Shown here in pieces: positions 1 to 8,405 of a stretch of 64,000 bases of DNA (position 1 is its first letter; each line of letters starts with the position of its first letter). The translations under genes were made by a program, and so were the position numbers. This DNA comes from Bacteroidota bacterium (lineage in GTDB: Bacteria; Bacteroidota; Bacteroidia; Bacteroidales; Porphyromonadaceae): the NCBI GenBank assembly GCA_023395395.1, contig JAEWZH010000016.1, forward strand, positions 1 to 64,000, written 5' to 3'. The notes under the pieces are model-generated. The model saw only the letters and a list, made by a program, of their open reading frames with translations, had not been told where the DNA came from and made no database searches.

Positions 1-1105
1 CCTTCTGAACTCGGTAGACTCCACGGCTGAATCGGTTTACATAGCCCAAAACTTTCATTGCTTCGGCAATAAAGGGATTCCGATAATCACTCACATTGGG
101 GAAATTATCGGGACTGACCTTGCCGTACAATCCTCCGGGGTTTTGAATCTCGATGCGGTCGTCGTACTCATAAAACTGAATAGGAGCGTTACCCTCGTAA
201 TCCCTATGCATAATGGCATTCATCAACAACTCTCGAGTAGCCCAGTATGGATACTTGGAAACTGTTTCTTCCCGAAGGACACTTACGGGAATAGGACGCT
301 TTTGTGAGATACTTGTCTCGACAAAAGCATCAATCTTAGGCAATACCTTGCAAAGATTACCGCTAAACTTATGTTCGTTAAGAATATCACCCGCGCGATC
401 TTTTCCCTTGAAGCGTACATATTGAATATACGCCCCATGTACGTGTCGCTCAGGATTCTTTCCAAATAGGACAATAGCCCCATTAGTCGGACAGTTATAA
501 CGCAAATCATATAAGCCAAGAGAGGCAAGTTGATCCGTGATATCTCGTTTATCTTCAGCGAGAATATCCTCAGCCACAGCTTTGGGCAAAAACTCCTTAT
601 GAATGAGAACTACATCCAAGTCATCAATGCTCGTTCCCAGACAAGGCATGGCATCAAAGGTACGAACATTGGAGAGCCGTCTTTCAGTAAGTATCTTTTC
701 TTCTGCCTCTGTTGCAGTGCTCTTCCGAGGGCCGACACGCACCCAAACACGACCACGATAACGTACAGGAGGAAATTCAGAAGGCTGAACTTCTGCCACC
801 AATACATCCCCCTCACCAAAACTGAATTTCTCCACTGTCATGATGGGCTGAGGAAGAATGTTACCATCTGTCCGAATATTGGCAATCTGCAATAAGAGTT
901 TATCATCAACCTGCAAACCTGACAACTCACCATTGTCCTTGGCTCCAATAATGAGATAGCCATTCTTACCACTTCTCGACATATCATTTGAGAAAGCACA
1001 AATAGCCTGACAAAACTTATCCATATTGCCACTCGATTCTGTTCTCTCAATATTGTAGCTCTCAGTGTCTGAAAGCATTTGTAGAAGGTCTCTCTTTGTG
1101 AGCAT
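1..1105 (-). CDS. AlbA_2 (Schlafen-type) / GHKL ATPase-domain protein, partial
   Basis: The frame is open from an ATG at 1105 to the window edge (368 codons), so the C-terminus is missing. The N-terminal third resembles AlbA_2 domains: an ESYNIERTES start, then GYLIIGAKDNGELSGL, then VRVGPRKSTATEAEEKI. Near residue 300 the RELLMNAIMHRDY motif followed by DDRIEIQNPGGL is typical of the HATPase_c_4 (GHKL) fold in proteins often annotated as RecG-like helicases or ATP-dependent transcriptional regulators. The start lies 8 bp after the stop of the GIY-YIG nuclease gene, so the two are probably co-transcribed. Genes of this family are common in type I restriction and other defence loci; the precise job is unknown. 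Family assignment is secure, function is inference. Confidence 0.85.
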   Translation of the reverse strand, partial: MLTKRDLLQMLSDTESYNIERTESSGNMDKFCQAICAFSNDMSRSGKNGYLIIGAKDNGELSGLQVDDKLLLQIANIRTDGNILPQPIMTVEKFSFGEGDVLVAEVQPSEFPPVRYRGRVWVRVGPRKSTATEAEEKILTERRLSNVRTFDAMPCLGTSIDDLDVVLIHKEFLPKAVAEDILAEDKRDITDQLASLGLYDLRYNCPTNGAIVLFGKNPERHVHGAYIQYVRFKGKDRAGDILNEHKFSGNLCKVLPKIDAFVETSISQKRPIPVSVLREETVSKYPYWATRELLMNAIMHRDYEGNAPIQFYEYDDRIEIQNPGGLYGKVSPDNFPNVSDYRNPFIAEAMKVLGYVNRFSRGVYRVQK

Positions 1106-1113
1106 CTTAATAA

Positions 1114-1941
1114 CTATTCTAATTGCTTACGATATATAACATCCAAGGTTTTCCAATCATCATCCTTCCATTCGTCCCATCCATTGGCACTCCGACCAAG
1201 ACAAAACATTGCAGCAGTACTTGGGCTGGAAAAGGTCATGTCTGACACTACAACAAATGCGAGCCCTTTTTTAGTTGTATATTCACCCAACAGTTTTGTT
1301 CGTTTCTCTTTCCAGTGAAAAGAAGGGGTACAGTTTTCTGCGACAACACTTCCTTTTAAAACCGTAAAACCTGATGTACTATAAAATCCTTTGGCATCAC
1401 AACCTCTACCCTTTACATAAAAGAGATGTTTTTCTTTTGGTTGGGTAATTTCGAAAATATTGCATCCTGTGAAAGAGGCAAGAAATTTAATATCTTCAAA
1501 AAATTCATCCATTGCACCTCTCTGATACTCAGGTAAATTAGGGGCTTTTGGGACTTGTTTGTTCTCCTTAAGTATAAAAGTGTTTGACTTTTTTGCTTCT
1601 GCAATTGCTCTATACTCGAGATACTGGACATCAGCCTTGGTCATATCTGCATCTTTAGAGACAAAGATAAGAGCTTTCTGCCAGAACGATTTCTTATTTT
1701 CATGGTCTTTTACTCTCTCTCGAAAATTTTCTGTTTCTCCAATATATGCCTGGGGCTTGGAAGTCTCATCTTCGCCTATAAGGATGTAGAGCGATGGCTT
1801 GTGTAGTTTCTCTTGCTCATTTAAGTAGAAGAGGTTAGAACGTGGCACTACATACATCAAACAAATTTTATTACTGATGAATGCATATTGAACTCCTTTT
1901 GGGTCTCCGCTCACTAAGTATGTTGTTACTGTCTTTCCCAT
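1114..1941 (-). CDS. GIY-YIG nuclease family protein with DUF4357-like C-terminus
   Basis: A 275-residue protein. Near residue 50 SLYILIGEDE is followed after a short gap by AYIGETENFRERVKDH, the GIY-YIG nuclease core with its downstream Arg. C-terminally, the stretch GRGCDAKGFYSTSGFTVLKGS resembles the DUF4357 module that often accompanies this nuclease type. It sits between the scrap of a restriction-type gene upstream and an AlbA_2/GHKL protein downstream with an 8-bp gap. Proteins with this arrangement are frequently found in type I restriction-modification loci of Bacteroidetes, so a role in DNA cleavage or defence is inferred. No signal peptide or membrane segment is visible. Confidence 0.85.
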   Translation of the reverse strand: MGKTVTTYLVSGDPKGVQYAFISNKICLMYVVPRSNLFYLNEQEKLHKPSLYILIGEDETSKPQAYIGETENFRERVKDHENKKSFWQKALIFVSKDADMTKADVQYLEYRAIAEAKKSNTFILKENKQVPKAPNLPEYQRGAMDEFFEDIKFLASFTGCNIFEITQPKEKHLFYVKGRGCDAKGFYSTSGFTVLKGSVVAENCTPSFHWKEKRTKLLGEYTTKKGLAFVVVSDMTFSSPSTAAMFCLGRSANGWDEWKDDDWKTLDVIYRKQLE

Positions 1942-2034
1942 TAATCTGTCTTTCTGGTTCTATAATAGGATTATGTTTTAGATCGAAAACTGTATCTCTA
2001 CTTTCCTGTCATTCGCAATGTTAAATTGCCTTAT

Positions 2035-2253
2035 TTAGAATTTCCTTAAGCTGTTTTTATCTAATTCATATATGCCTGCTTTTTCATTAAAAGAATTGTC
2101 TAAATCCCCAAAAATGTTCAGAGAGAAAGTCTCTGTTTGATAAACATTTTCTGGATTATGGTATAGTATAGCAGCTCTTCTTTGTTTATCATCAGGAAAA
2201 TTTGGTAATGGAATTTGCGAGATGTAGAGAAAGTTCTTTACTTTCTTCTCCTT
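2035..2253 (-). pseudogene. C-terminal remnant of a restriction specificity/methyltransferase-type protein
   Basis: In a different frame from the XRE remnant that overlaps it, about 72 codons remain open up to a TAA at 2035-2037 with no plausible start. The translation contains NFLYISQIPLPNFPDDKQ, then ILYHNP, then IFGDLDNSFNEKAGIYELDK. This pattern (ISQIPLP, LYHNP, AGIYELDK) resembles the C-terminal ends of HsdS-like or target-recognition proteins of Bacteroidetes restriction systems. Everything N-terminal to it is absent. Inference: an internal deletion joined the first part of a controller gene to the last part of the modification gene. Family naming is from memory of the motif and needs a search. 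Confidence 0.5.
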
Positions 2254-2398
2254 TCATATTGAACTCCTCACTGTATCGTAAATTGCAGACATAGGCATTG
2301 ACAATGCTAAAGCTTTTGCCGAGTTTTTCGGCAAGCCATGTTTGCTTGATCCCTTTCTCCTCAAGCACTTCTTTTATTCGATTCATGGGTTTATCCAT
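2192..2398 (-). pseudogene. XRE-family controller, truncated
   Basis: From MDKP at 2398 (or the internal Met at 2386) the protein reads MNRIKEVLEEKGIKQTWLAE, KLGKS, VNAYVCN: a helix-turn-helix of the XRE/Cro family that in Bacteroidetes usually precedes restriction or methyltransferase genes. After VNAYVCN the expected NRQQP-type continuation is lost and about 30 unrelated residues follow to a stop at 2192. The downstream DNA matches a different gene in another frame, so this is read as the N-terminal half of a regulator cut by a deletion. An in-frame start further upstream (2476) gives a hydrophobic leader not expected for this family and was not used. Confidence 0.6.
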
Positions 2399-2502
2399 CG
2401 CGTTCAATATTCTGTTTGATAGCGCAAAGATATGAAATAAAATAGCATACACAAAGAGAATAATAGATAGAGTCACTATTCCATCGTATGATTCAAAAAT
2501 AA

Positions 2503-2538
2503 AAATCGCAGTAAGGGTATTTGCCCTTACTGCGATTT
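2503..2538 (-). terminator. dnaK terminator
   Basis: Perfect 15-bp inverted repeat (2503-2517 with 2524-2538, 6-nt loop). On the minus strand it is followed by a T-rich run, just after the dnaK stop. Confidence 0.85.
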
Positions 2539-2566
2539 ACTGTTTGATGCTCGTTTGTGAGCGGAA

Positions 2567-4471
2567 TTACTTCACCTCTTCGAAGTCGGCGTCGGTGACA
2601 TCGTCGTTGCTTTGGCTTTGACTGCCTTGCGCACCGCTCATGTCCGGATCAGGCTGGCCTGCGTTGCCCCCTGCTTGGGCATACATCTCAGCACTCATTT
2701 GCTGCATGAGGCTATTGAGACCATTGAGTGCGGTGTCGATAAGCGCTATATCTTGCGCCTTGTGGGCATCCTTTAGCTTATTAAGTGCTTCCTCGATCTG
2801 CCCCTTCTTGTCTGCTGGGAGCTTGTCCCCGAGCTCGGCGAGTTGTTTCTCAGTCTGGAAGATTACGCTATCAGCCTCATTGATCTTATCCACACGTTCA
2901 CGCTCCTTCCTGTCGCTCTCCGCATTCGCTTGTGCCTCAGCTTTCATGCGCTCGATATCAGCGTCAGAGAGACCGCTCGAAGCCTCGATACGTATCTTCT
3001 GCTCCTTGCCAGTGCCCTTGTCCTTAGCCGAAACGTTTACGATACCATTAGCATCGATATCAAAAGTCACCTCTATCTGTGGCACACCACGCTGGGCTGG
3101 TGGGATACCGTCTAGGTTAAACTTCCCGAGGCTCTTATTATCCTTAGCCATTGGTCGCTCACCTTGCAATACATGAATCTCCACACTTGGCTGGTTGTCT
3201 GCAGCGGTGGTAAAGGTCTGTGACTTCTTGGTAGGGATGGTGGTATTGGCATCGATGAGCTTGGTCATCACGCCACCCATGGTCTCGATACCGAGAGATA
3301 GTGGAGTAACGTCGAGAAGAAGTACGTCCTTGACATCACCGCTCAATACGCCACCTTGGATGGCAGCACCAAGGGCCACTACCTCATCCGGATTGACGCC
3401 CTTAGAAGGCTCCTTGCCAAATATCTTAGCTACCAACTCCTGTACCGCCGGGATACGAGTAGAACCACCTACGAGGATGACCTCATTGATGTCAGAAGCG
3501 GTTAGACCAGCATCCTTGAGTGCCTGCTCTACTGGTACACGGCAAGCATTGATATACTTATCGCTCAGTTGCTCAAACTTCGCACGGCTGAGGGTGCGTA
3601 CCAAGTGCTTTGGCACGCCGTCTACTGGCATGATGTATGGCAGATTGATTTCAGTGCTGGTAGAGCTGGAGAGCTCAATCTTTGCCTTCTCTGCCGCTTC
3701 TTTGAGGCGCTGCAGTGCCATAGGATCCTTGCGAAGATCGAGACCCTCATCATTCTTAAACTCCTCTGCCAGCCAGTCGATAATCACGTGGTCAAAGTCG
3801 TCACCACCGAGGTGGGTATCGCCATTGGTAGAGAGCACCTCAAACACTCCGTCGCCTAGCTCTAGGATAGAGATATCAAACGTACCACCACCGAGGTCAA
3901 ATACCGCAATCTTCATATCCTTATGGCTCTTGTCGAGACCATAAGCAAGTGCCGCTGCAGTAGGCTCATTGACGATACGCTGCACCTTGAGTCCAGCAAT
4001 CTCACCGGCCTCCTTTGTCGCCTGTCTTTGAGCATCACTAAAGTATGCAGGTACGGTAATTACGGCATCGGTTACCTCAGCTCCGAGGTAGTCTTCCGCC
4101 GTCTTCTTCATCTTCTGGAGAATCATTGCGGAAATCTCCTGAGGTGTATATAGTCGTCCGTCAATATCCACACGTGGGGTGTCATTGTCACCTGCCACTA
4201 GCTTGTAGGGCAGACGGCTCGCCTCGTCGGTGACACGTGAGTAACGCTCACCCATAAACCTCTTGATAGAGTATACCGTATGCTCAGGATTAGTGATGGC
4301 TTGGCGCTTTGCAGGGTCACCTACCTTACGTTCGCCATCTTGGACAAATGCCACCACACTAGGAGTTGTGCGCTTGCCCTCGCTATTGGTGATTACCACC
4401 GGTTCGTTGCCTTCCAGTACAGCTACTACTGAGTTAGTTGTACCCAAGTCTATACCAATTATCTTTCCCAT
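2567..4471 (-). CDS. dnaK: Chaperone DnaK (Hsp70)
   Basis: A full-length 634-residue Hsp70. It starts MGKIIGIDLGTTNSVVAV, with the second phosphate-binding motif FDLGGGTFDISIL near residue 193, and the interdomain linker VLLLDVTPLSLGIET near 388 ahead of the substrate-binding domain. The last residues are DADFEEVK. Many bacterial DnaKs end in a similar acidic EEV(K/D) tail, so this is normal. It is a cytosolic ATP-driven folding chaperone that works with DnaJ and GrpE; neither partner is in this window. The gene stands alone, with a terminator just downstream. The upstream region has no CIRCE element and no TAnnTTTG box, but does have a perfect sigma-54 type element at 4511-4526 that would give a leader of roughly 30 nt. 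Confidence 0.98.
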   Translation of the reverse strand: MGKIIGIDLGTTNSVVAVLEGNEPVVITNSEGKRTTPSVVAFVQDGERKVGDPAKRQAITNPEHTVYSIKRFMGERYSRVTDEASRLPYKLVAGDNDTPRVDIDGRLYTPQEISAMILQKMKKTAEDYLGAEVTDAVITVPAYFSDAQRQATKEAGEIAGLKVQRIVNEPTAAALAYGLDKSHKDMKIAVFDLGGGTFDISILELGDGVFEVLSTNGDTHLGGDDFDHVIIDWLAEEFKNDEGLDLRKDPMALQRLKEAAEKAKIELSSSTSTEINLPYIMPVDGVPKHLVRTLSRAKFEQLSDKYINACRVPVEQALKDAGLTASDINEVILVGGSTRIPAVQELVAKIFGKEPSKGVNPDEVVALGAAIQGGVLSGDVKDVLLLDVTPLSLGIETMGGVMTKLIDANTTIPTKKSQTFTTAADNQPSVEIHVLQGERPMAKDNKSLGKFNLDGIPPAQRGVPQIEVTFDIDANGIVNVSAKDKGTGKEQKIRIEASSGLSDADIERMKAEAQANAESDRKERERVDKINEADSVIFQTEKQLAELGDKLPADKKGQIEEALNKLKDAHKAQDIALIDTALNGLNSLMQQMSAEMYAQAGGNAGQPDPDMSGAQGSQSQSNDDVTDADFEEVK

Positions 4472-4510
4472 ATTCTTATTCTATAATGTTGTTATTTCTG
4501 ACACTATAAG

Positions 4511-4526
4511 TGCAACCTCCGTGCCA
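4511..4526 (-). promoter_or_regulatory. Sigma-54 (-24/-12) type promoter of dnaK
   Basis: The minus strand reads TGGCACGGAGGTTGCA, a full match to the RpoN consensus TGGCACG-N4-TTGCA with correct GG-to-GC spacing. The GC dinucleotide lies at 4512-4513, so transcription would start near 4500, about 29 nt before the dnaK ATG at 4471. No primary-sigma TAnnTTTG box is seen in the same gap. Confidence 0.65.
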
Positions 4527-4544
4527 CACATCAACGTCTGACAA

Positions 4545-4579
4545 AAGTGTCACACTTGATGGTGTACGGAGGTTTACAC
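4545..4579. promoter_or_regulatory. Palindromes upstream of the dnaK sigma-54 element
   Basis: AAGTGT-N-ACACTT at 4545-4557 is a perfect 6-bp inverted repeat. GTGTA-N8-TACAC lies at 4562-4579. Both are 20-55 bp upstream of the -24 element, where an enhancer-binding activator or another regulator could bind. Function is inferred from position only. Confidence 0.35.
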
Positions 4580-4608
4580 TTTCTATATATATTGTGTCTG
4601 AAATCGAC

Positions 4609-7578
4609 TTATTTAAGGGCTTTGTATATGGTCTCTTGTATCCGAGTACGAATATCCAGCTGGGACAGCTTATTATTCCACCTCGTGGGAGCGATCCTAT
4701 TGGATAGGAAGATATAGACAATCTCATTCTCTGGGTCTACCCAAAAACAAGTGCCTGTAAATCCGGTATGCCCAAAGGTGCTGAGCGGAGCAATATCCGC
4801 TACGTTGCCTATCTTGCCCGGCCCTCTGTGCCTATCAAATCCCAGTGCATAGGGCGATACTCTATCTTTGGCGGTGGTAAACTTCTCTACTATGACCTCT
4901 TTCATCAGTCGCTTGTCGCCATAAGTGCCATCGAGCAACATCTGCACCACCGGAAATAACGACTCTGCATTGCCAAAAAGTCCCGCGTTGCCAGATACCC
5001 CACCCAGCATCGCTGCGGCTTCATCGTCCACATCACCACGGAGGGTTTGACCACGCAAGAAATTGTCTCTCTGACCCTCTGCAATATCACTTGTGGTGAA
5101 TCTCTCCAAAGGGTTAAAAGTAAGTCGTTGCACCCCTAATGGTCGAGCAATCTTTTCGTCAAAAATCTGATCCAGAGACTTTTGATACTCTGCTTCAAGA
5201 ATATCTTGAAGCAGGAGGAAGTCAATATCACTGTATCTGTAGCCCCCTCTTCTAAGTTCGGCATTCCTAATCTCTTCTCTCATCATCCCTTTGACAGAGG
5301 TGTTGAGGAAAAGCCCCTTAGCCATACGAACGGGAAATTGTTCACTACTCGTATTTTGTACGAGTGATGGAAGAAATCGCCATCCTCTGCGTGCCCATGA
5401 TTTGCGGGCTATCTGTATAGGGAACCCCGCCTTGGGAGAATAGGTAATAAGTGGGGAGGTATAGCTCTCTTGATCTATCAGGAAAAGGTAAAAATTGATG
5501 ACCGCAGGCAGCCCCGCTACATGATGGAGGAGGTCTGAAATACGAACCTCCTCCTTGTCGCTCCCTTTGAGATAATCCAAGTGGTCGCCAATCTTGTCGC
5601 TGGTCTTGAGCAACCCCTCCTCTTCAGCCATCATGATAAGAGGTGTAGTCACTGCTGCCTTGGTGATACTTGCCATATCGTAGAGTGTGGCAGTGCTATT
5701 AGGCTCTCGCTTCTTGGCGTCCTTGTGTCCAAAAGCCTTGCTATATACCACCTTGCCATCCTTTGCCACCAGTACCTGACAGCCGGGATAAGCCCCCTTG
5801 GACAGACCCTCCTCCACTATCTTGTCGATGCCAGAGAGTACGATACTATTAAGCCCTACCTCCTCTGGTTTGGCAAAAGTAATCAATGCCTGCTCAGTCG
5901 CTATTGCAGCTCCCACCTTATATATTGGGGGAAGCTCTACGGGTAGCGTCCCCTTAAATGGGATAGCACCATTCAGCGCTTTCCCCATAGCCCGCTGTGC
6001 CCCCTCTTTGTTGTCATAGCCTATTGCCACAGCCTTTGCAAGAGCAATGACTTCCTTAAAATGGAGCACGGTGTATGCAGAAGTCATAAATAATAGGGTT
6101 ACCTCCTTGTCTCGAGCCAATTGTATTAGCTCGGCATCAGGTCTGGCCTTCTCCGAAGTCACAGCGATCACAATATGGTCGGCACTTCTCAGGCTCTTGT
6201 AGGTACTGCTTCGTTCACCGGCATTGGTATTGAGTGCATAGGGTTTGACATCGTGTTTGCTCTGCAATTCAGATAGTAGTGAACTCGTCTGGCTATCGCC
6301 AAAGCGAAGCAGAGCCATCTTGCCTCTATTGGAGAAAGGGAGGGTGTTGCCGTTATTTTTCAAAAGCGTCACACTCTGTTCATAGATGGTGTTGAGCAGC
6401 TCGAGGCTCTTGCTATCATTAAGGTCTTCTGAGAGATGGACAGTCGGAATAGGACGACGGTCATGAGCGCCCAATAGATACTTCCAAGCGAGTACCTTAC
6501 GGCAGCGACGCACCACCTCGGAGCGTCCAATCTTACCATTCTTGAGCGCATTCTTGAGGTCTGCTAAAAAGCGGTTGGGATCTGTGGGGGCAAGGAAAAT
6601 ATCATTCCCTGCATTAAACACCTCCTCAGCTAGAGACTTACCATTGGTGGCATCAATCGCACCTTGCATCGCTAGTCCATCGGTAAAAATAAGTCCTTCA
6701 AAGCCCATCTCCTCTTGCAAGAGCTTTGTCGTAATAGAGTGGCTTGTGCTAGCTACCCGACCACTCGAGTCAAGAGCGGGGACAGAGAGGTGCCCTGTCA
6801 TCATACCACCCAGACCATTATTGATATACTGCTGAAATGGAAATAGCTCCACGCTATCCAGCCTTGTCCTGTTGTGCTTGATGGTGGGGACGGCCCTATG
6901 GGAATCGACATTGGTATCTCCATGCCCTGGGAAGTGCTTCGCTACAGACAGCACACCGAGGCTCTCTAGCCCTTGAGCATAAGCAATCACTTGGTTGGCG
7001 ACTCTGGTGGGATTTGAACCAAAACTACGTGTCCCTATGACAGGGTTGCTAGGATTGTTATTGACATCTGCCACGGGGGCAAAATTGACATGGATGCCCA
7101 TCCTCCTCGCCTCCTTGGCAGTCGTCCTGCCATACTCAAAGATGGTGAGCAGGTCATTAGTGGCACCTAGCACCATATTCCTGGGCCAAGAGATAGTCCC
7201 CGAGAGTCTCATCGATAGCCCCCATTCGCCATCCATCGCCACCAGCATGGGCACCTTGGCACGGCTACGCATGCGATTGGTGAGCTGTAGTTGGACTGAG
7301 GGTGTCCCCTTTTGCCAAAGCACGCCTCCGAAGCCATTGTCTATAATCTTATCCCAAGAGGAGAGCGACTTCGCATCTTCCTTAGGCCATATCATCGGCA
7401 TGACCAATTGAGCCAACATCTCTTCATCGGTCATGCCCTTCATCGTACTATCGGCATACGCCCAAGCGGCTTCAGCCTTTTTGCTGTCACGCATCATCAC
7501 CGGTGGCGTGCCGGCTTCTGCTACGGTTATTCCAATTAGCGCTACGATAGCGCACAAAATTATGATCTTACCTTTCAT
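4609..7578 (-). CDS. GH3 beta-N-acetylglucosaminidase / serine hydrolase fusion
   Basis: 989 residues with an N-terminal signal peptide (MKGKIIILCAIVALIGITVAEA). The N-terminal half is glycoside hydrolase family 3: the NagZ-type motif KHFPGHGDTNVDSHRAVP lies near residue 215 and IFTDGLAM near 300. The C-terminal third is a class-C beta-lactamase/penicillin-binding-type hydrolase with SITK (SxxK) near residue 636, YSD near 780 and HTG near 938. This two-domain order is common in Bacteroidales. It is probably exported and acts on peptidoglycan or muropeptide fragments, removing GlcNAc and perhaps cleaving a peptide or ester; the substrate is inferred. It ends 137 bp before dnaK, which has its own promoter. 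Confidence 0.9.
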   Translation of the reverse strand: MKGKIIILCAIVALIGITVAEAGTPPVMMRDSKKAEAAWAYADSTMKGMTDEEMLAQLVMPMIWPKEDAKSLSSWDKIIDNGFGGVLWQKGTPSVQLQLTNRMRSRAKVPMLVAMDGEWGLSMRLSGTISWPRNMVLGATNDLLTIFEYGRTTAKEARRMGIHVNFAPVADVNNNPSNPVIGTRSFGSNPTRVANQVIAYAQGLESLGVLSVAKHFPGHGDTNVDSHRAVPTIKHNRTRLDSVELFPFQQYINNGLGGMMTGHLSVPALDSSGRVASTSHSITTKLLQEEMGFEGLIFTDGLAMQGAIDATNGKSLAEEVFNAGNDIFLAPTDPNRFLADLKNALKNGKIGRSEVVRRCRKVLAWKYLLGAHDRRPIPTVHLSEDLNDSKSLELLNTIYEQSVTLLKNNGNTLPFSNRGKMALLRFGDSQTSSLLSELQSKHDVKPYALNTNAGERSSTYKSLRSADHIVIAVTSEKARPDAELIQLARDKEVTLLFMTSAYTVLHFKEVIALAKAVAIGYDNKEGAQRAMGKALNGAIPFKGTLPVELPPIYKVGAAIATEQALITFAKPEEVGLNSIVLSGIDKIVEEGLSKGAYPGCQVLVAKDGKVVYSKAFGHKDAKKREPNSTATLYDMASITKAAVTTPLIMMAEEEGLLKTSDKIGDHLDYLKGSDKEEVRISDLLHHVAGLPAVINFYLFLIDQESYTSPLITYSPKAGFPIQIARKSWARRGWRFLPSLVQNTSSEQFPVRMAKGLFLNTSVKGMMREEIRNAELRRGGYRYSDIDFLLLQDILEAEYQKSLDQIFDEKIARPLGVQRLTFNPLERFTTSDIAEGQRDNFLRGQTLRGDVDDEAAAMLGGVSGNAGLFGNAESLFPVVQMLLDGTYGDKRLMKEVIVEKFTTAKDRVSPYALGFDRHRGPGKIGNVADIAPLSTFGHTGFTGTCFWVDPENEIVYIFLSNRIAPTRWNNKLSQLDIRTRIQETIYKALK

Positions 7579-7620
7579 ACCCCAAATATACCAATAATCG
7601 CAGTGGTAGGCGTACGCCCA

Positions 7621-7989
7621 TCATCTAAAAACGAAGTAGATGGCGAGGATGAGACAGACAAAGGCGGCAAAGTGATTCCATTGCAAGGATTCGCCCCGAA
7701 AGAGAAGGACAGAGAAGATGGTGAATACGAAGATAGAGATAACTTCCTGCACCACTTTAAGTTGCATAAGGGAGAATGCACCCCCATTCCCAACAAAGCC
7801 GTAGCGATTGGCAGGTATCTGAAAAACATACTCAAAGAGCGCCAACCCCCAACTCATCAGTATAATCAGATAGAGTGGTGTGGCATCGGTGAAAACCTTC
7901 ATTTGCTCCAGCTTGATATGCCCATACCACGCAAAAGTCATGAAGATATTGGAAACCACCAGCAGTGCAATCGTCATCCAAGGATTCAT
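7621..7989 (-). CDS. DMT-family small membrane protein (DUF486)
   Basis: A 122-residue, very hydrophobic protein with four predicted transmembrane helices, starting MNPWMTIALLVVSNIFMTFA. The motifs YGHIKL, ALFEYVFQIPANRYG and FSLMQLKVVQEVISIFVF are characteristic of the DUF486 branch of the drug/metabolite transporter superfamily. Its length is typical of the family. The transported compound is unknown. It ends 42 bp before the start of the hydrolase gene on the same strand and could share its transcript. Confidence 0.85.
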   Translation of the reverse strand: MNPWMTIALLVVSNIFMTFAWYGHIKLEQMKVFTDATPLYLIILMSWGLALFEYVFQIPANRYGFVGNGGAFSLMQLKVVQEVISIFVFTIFSVLLFRGESLQWNHFAAFVCLILAIYFVFR

Positions 7990-8405
7990 ACTTATATGTA
8001 TAATTATATGTGTTCTAAGTTTCTTATGTTCACGACAAAGTTACCAAAATGAGATTGCTTTAGAGCCAATGATACAGAGCCCTTGAGCCGTCTCAGTATC
8101 AGCGTTGCCCGTCCTCTATAGACCAGTACCCAATTAATATATATTAATCTGAGTAATTGATATATATTAATTGGTATAATTAGTATATATTAAATTGGGA
8201 TTCCTCTATAGATTTGGAGCAAGCGCTCTATATCGAAGGGTTGTCATTTGTATAGATATGGTATGGTGGAGTTATCTGCTGAGATGTATTTTACGACCCC
8301 TTTGATTGCCATGAAAGAGTAATCTTTCCCTGCCTTTCTAGGGTGAGATTGATGCTACTTGGTCTGGTATTTGGATGTGGAAGTGTCTAATTCGCAATTT
8401 ATTAG
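7990..8405. other. Intergenic region with AT-rich inverted repeats
   Basis: No convincing gene was seen. The stretch holds three related AT-rich blocks with the core ATATATTAA. The first two form a perfect 15-bp inverted repeat (8130-8144 with 8160-8174). CTCTATAG-type motifs near 8114, 8203 and 8228 resemble the cores of the 22-bp repeat arrays elsewhere in the window. Confidence 0.5.
8130..8174. repeat. Perfect 15-bp AT-rich inverted repeat
   Basis: CCAATTAATATATAT at 8130-8144 is the exact reverse complement of 8160-8174, with a 15-nt loop. A third, imperfect copy follows at about 8183-8198. Confidence 0.7.

Noticed and set aside
3195..3944. Long open frame opposite dnaK (249 codons)
   Set aside because: It lies wholly antisense to a certain gene, has Ser/Arg-rich composition typical of reversed coding DNA and no recognisable family.
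4472..4608. CIRCE/HrcA element before dnaK
   Set aside because: No TTAGCACTC-N9-GAGTGCTAA-like sequence is present.
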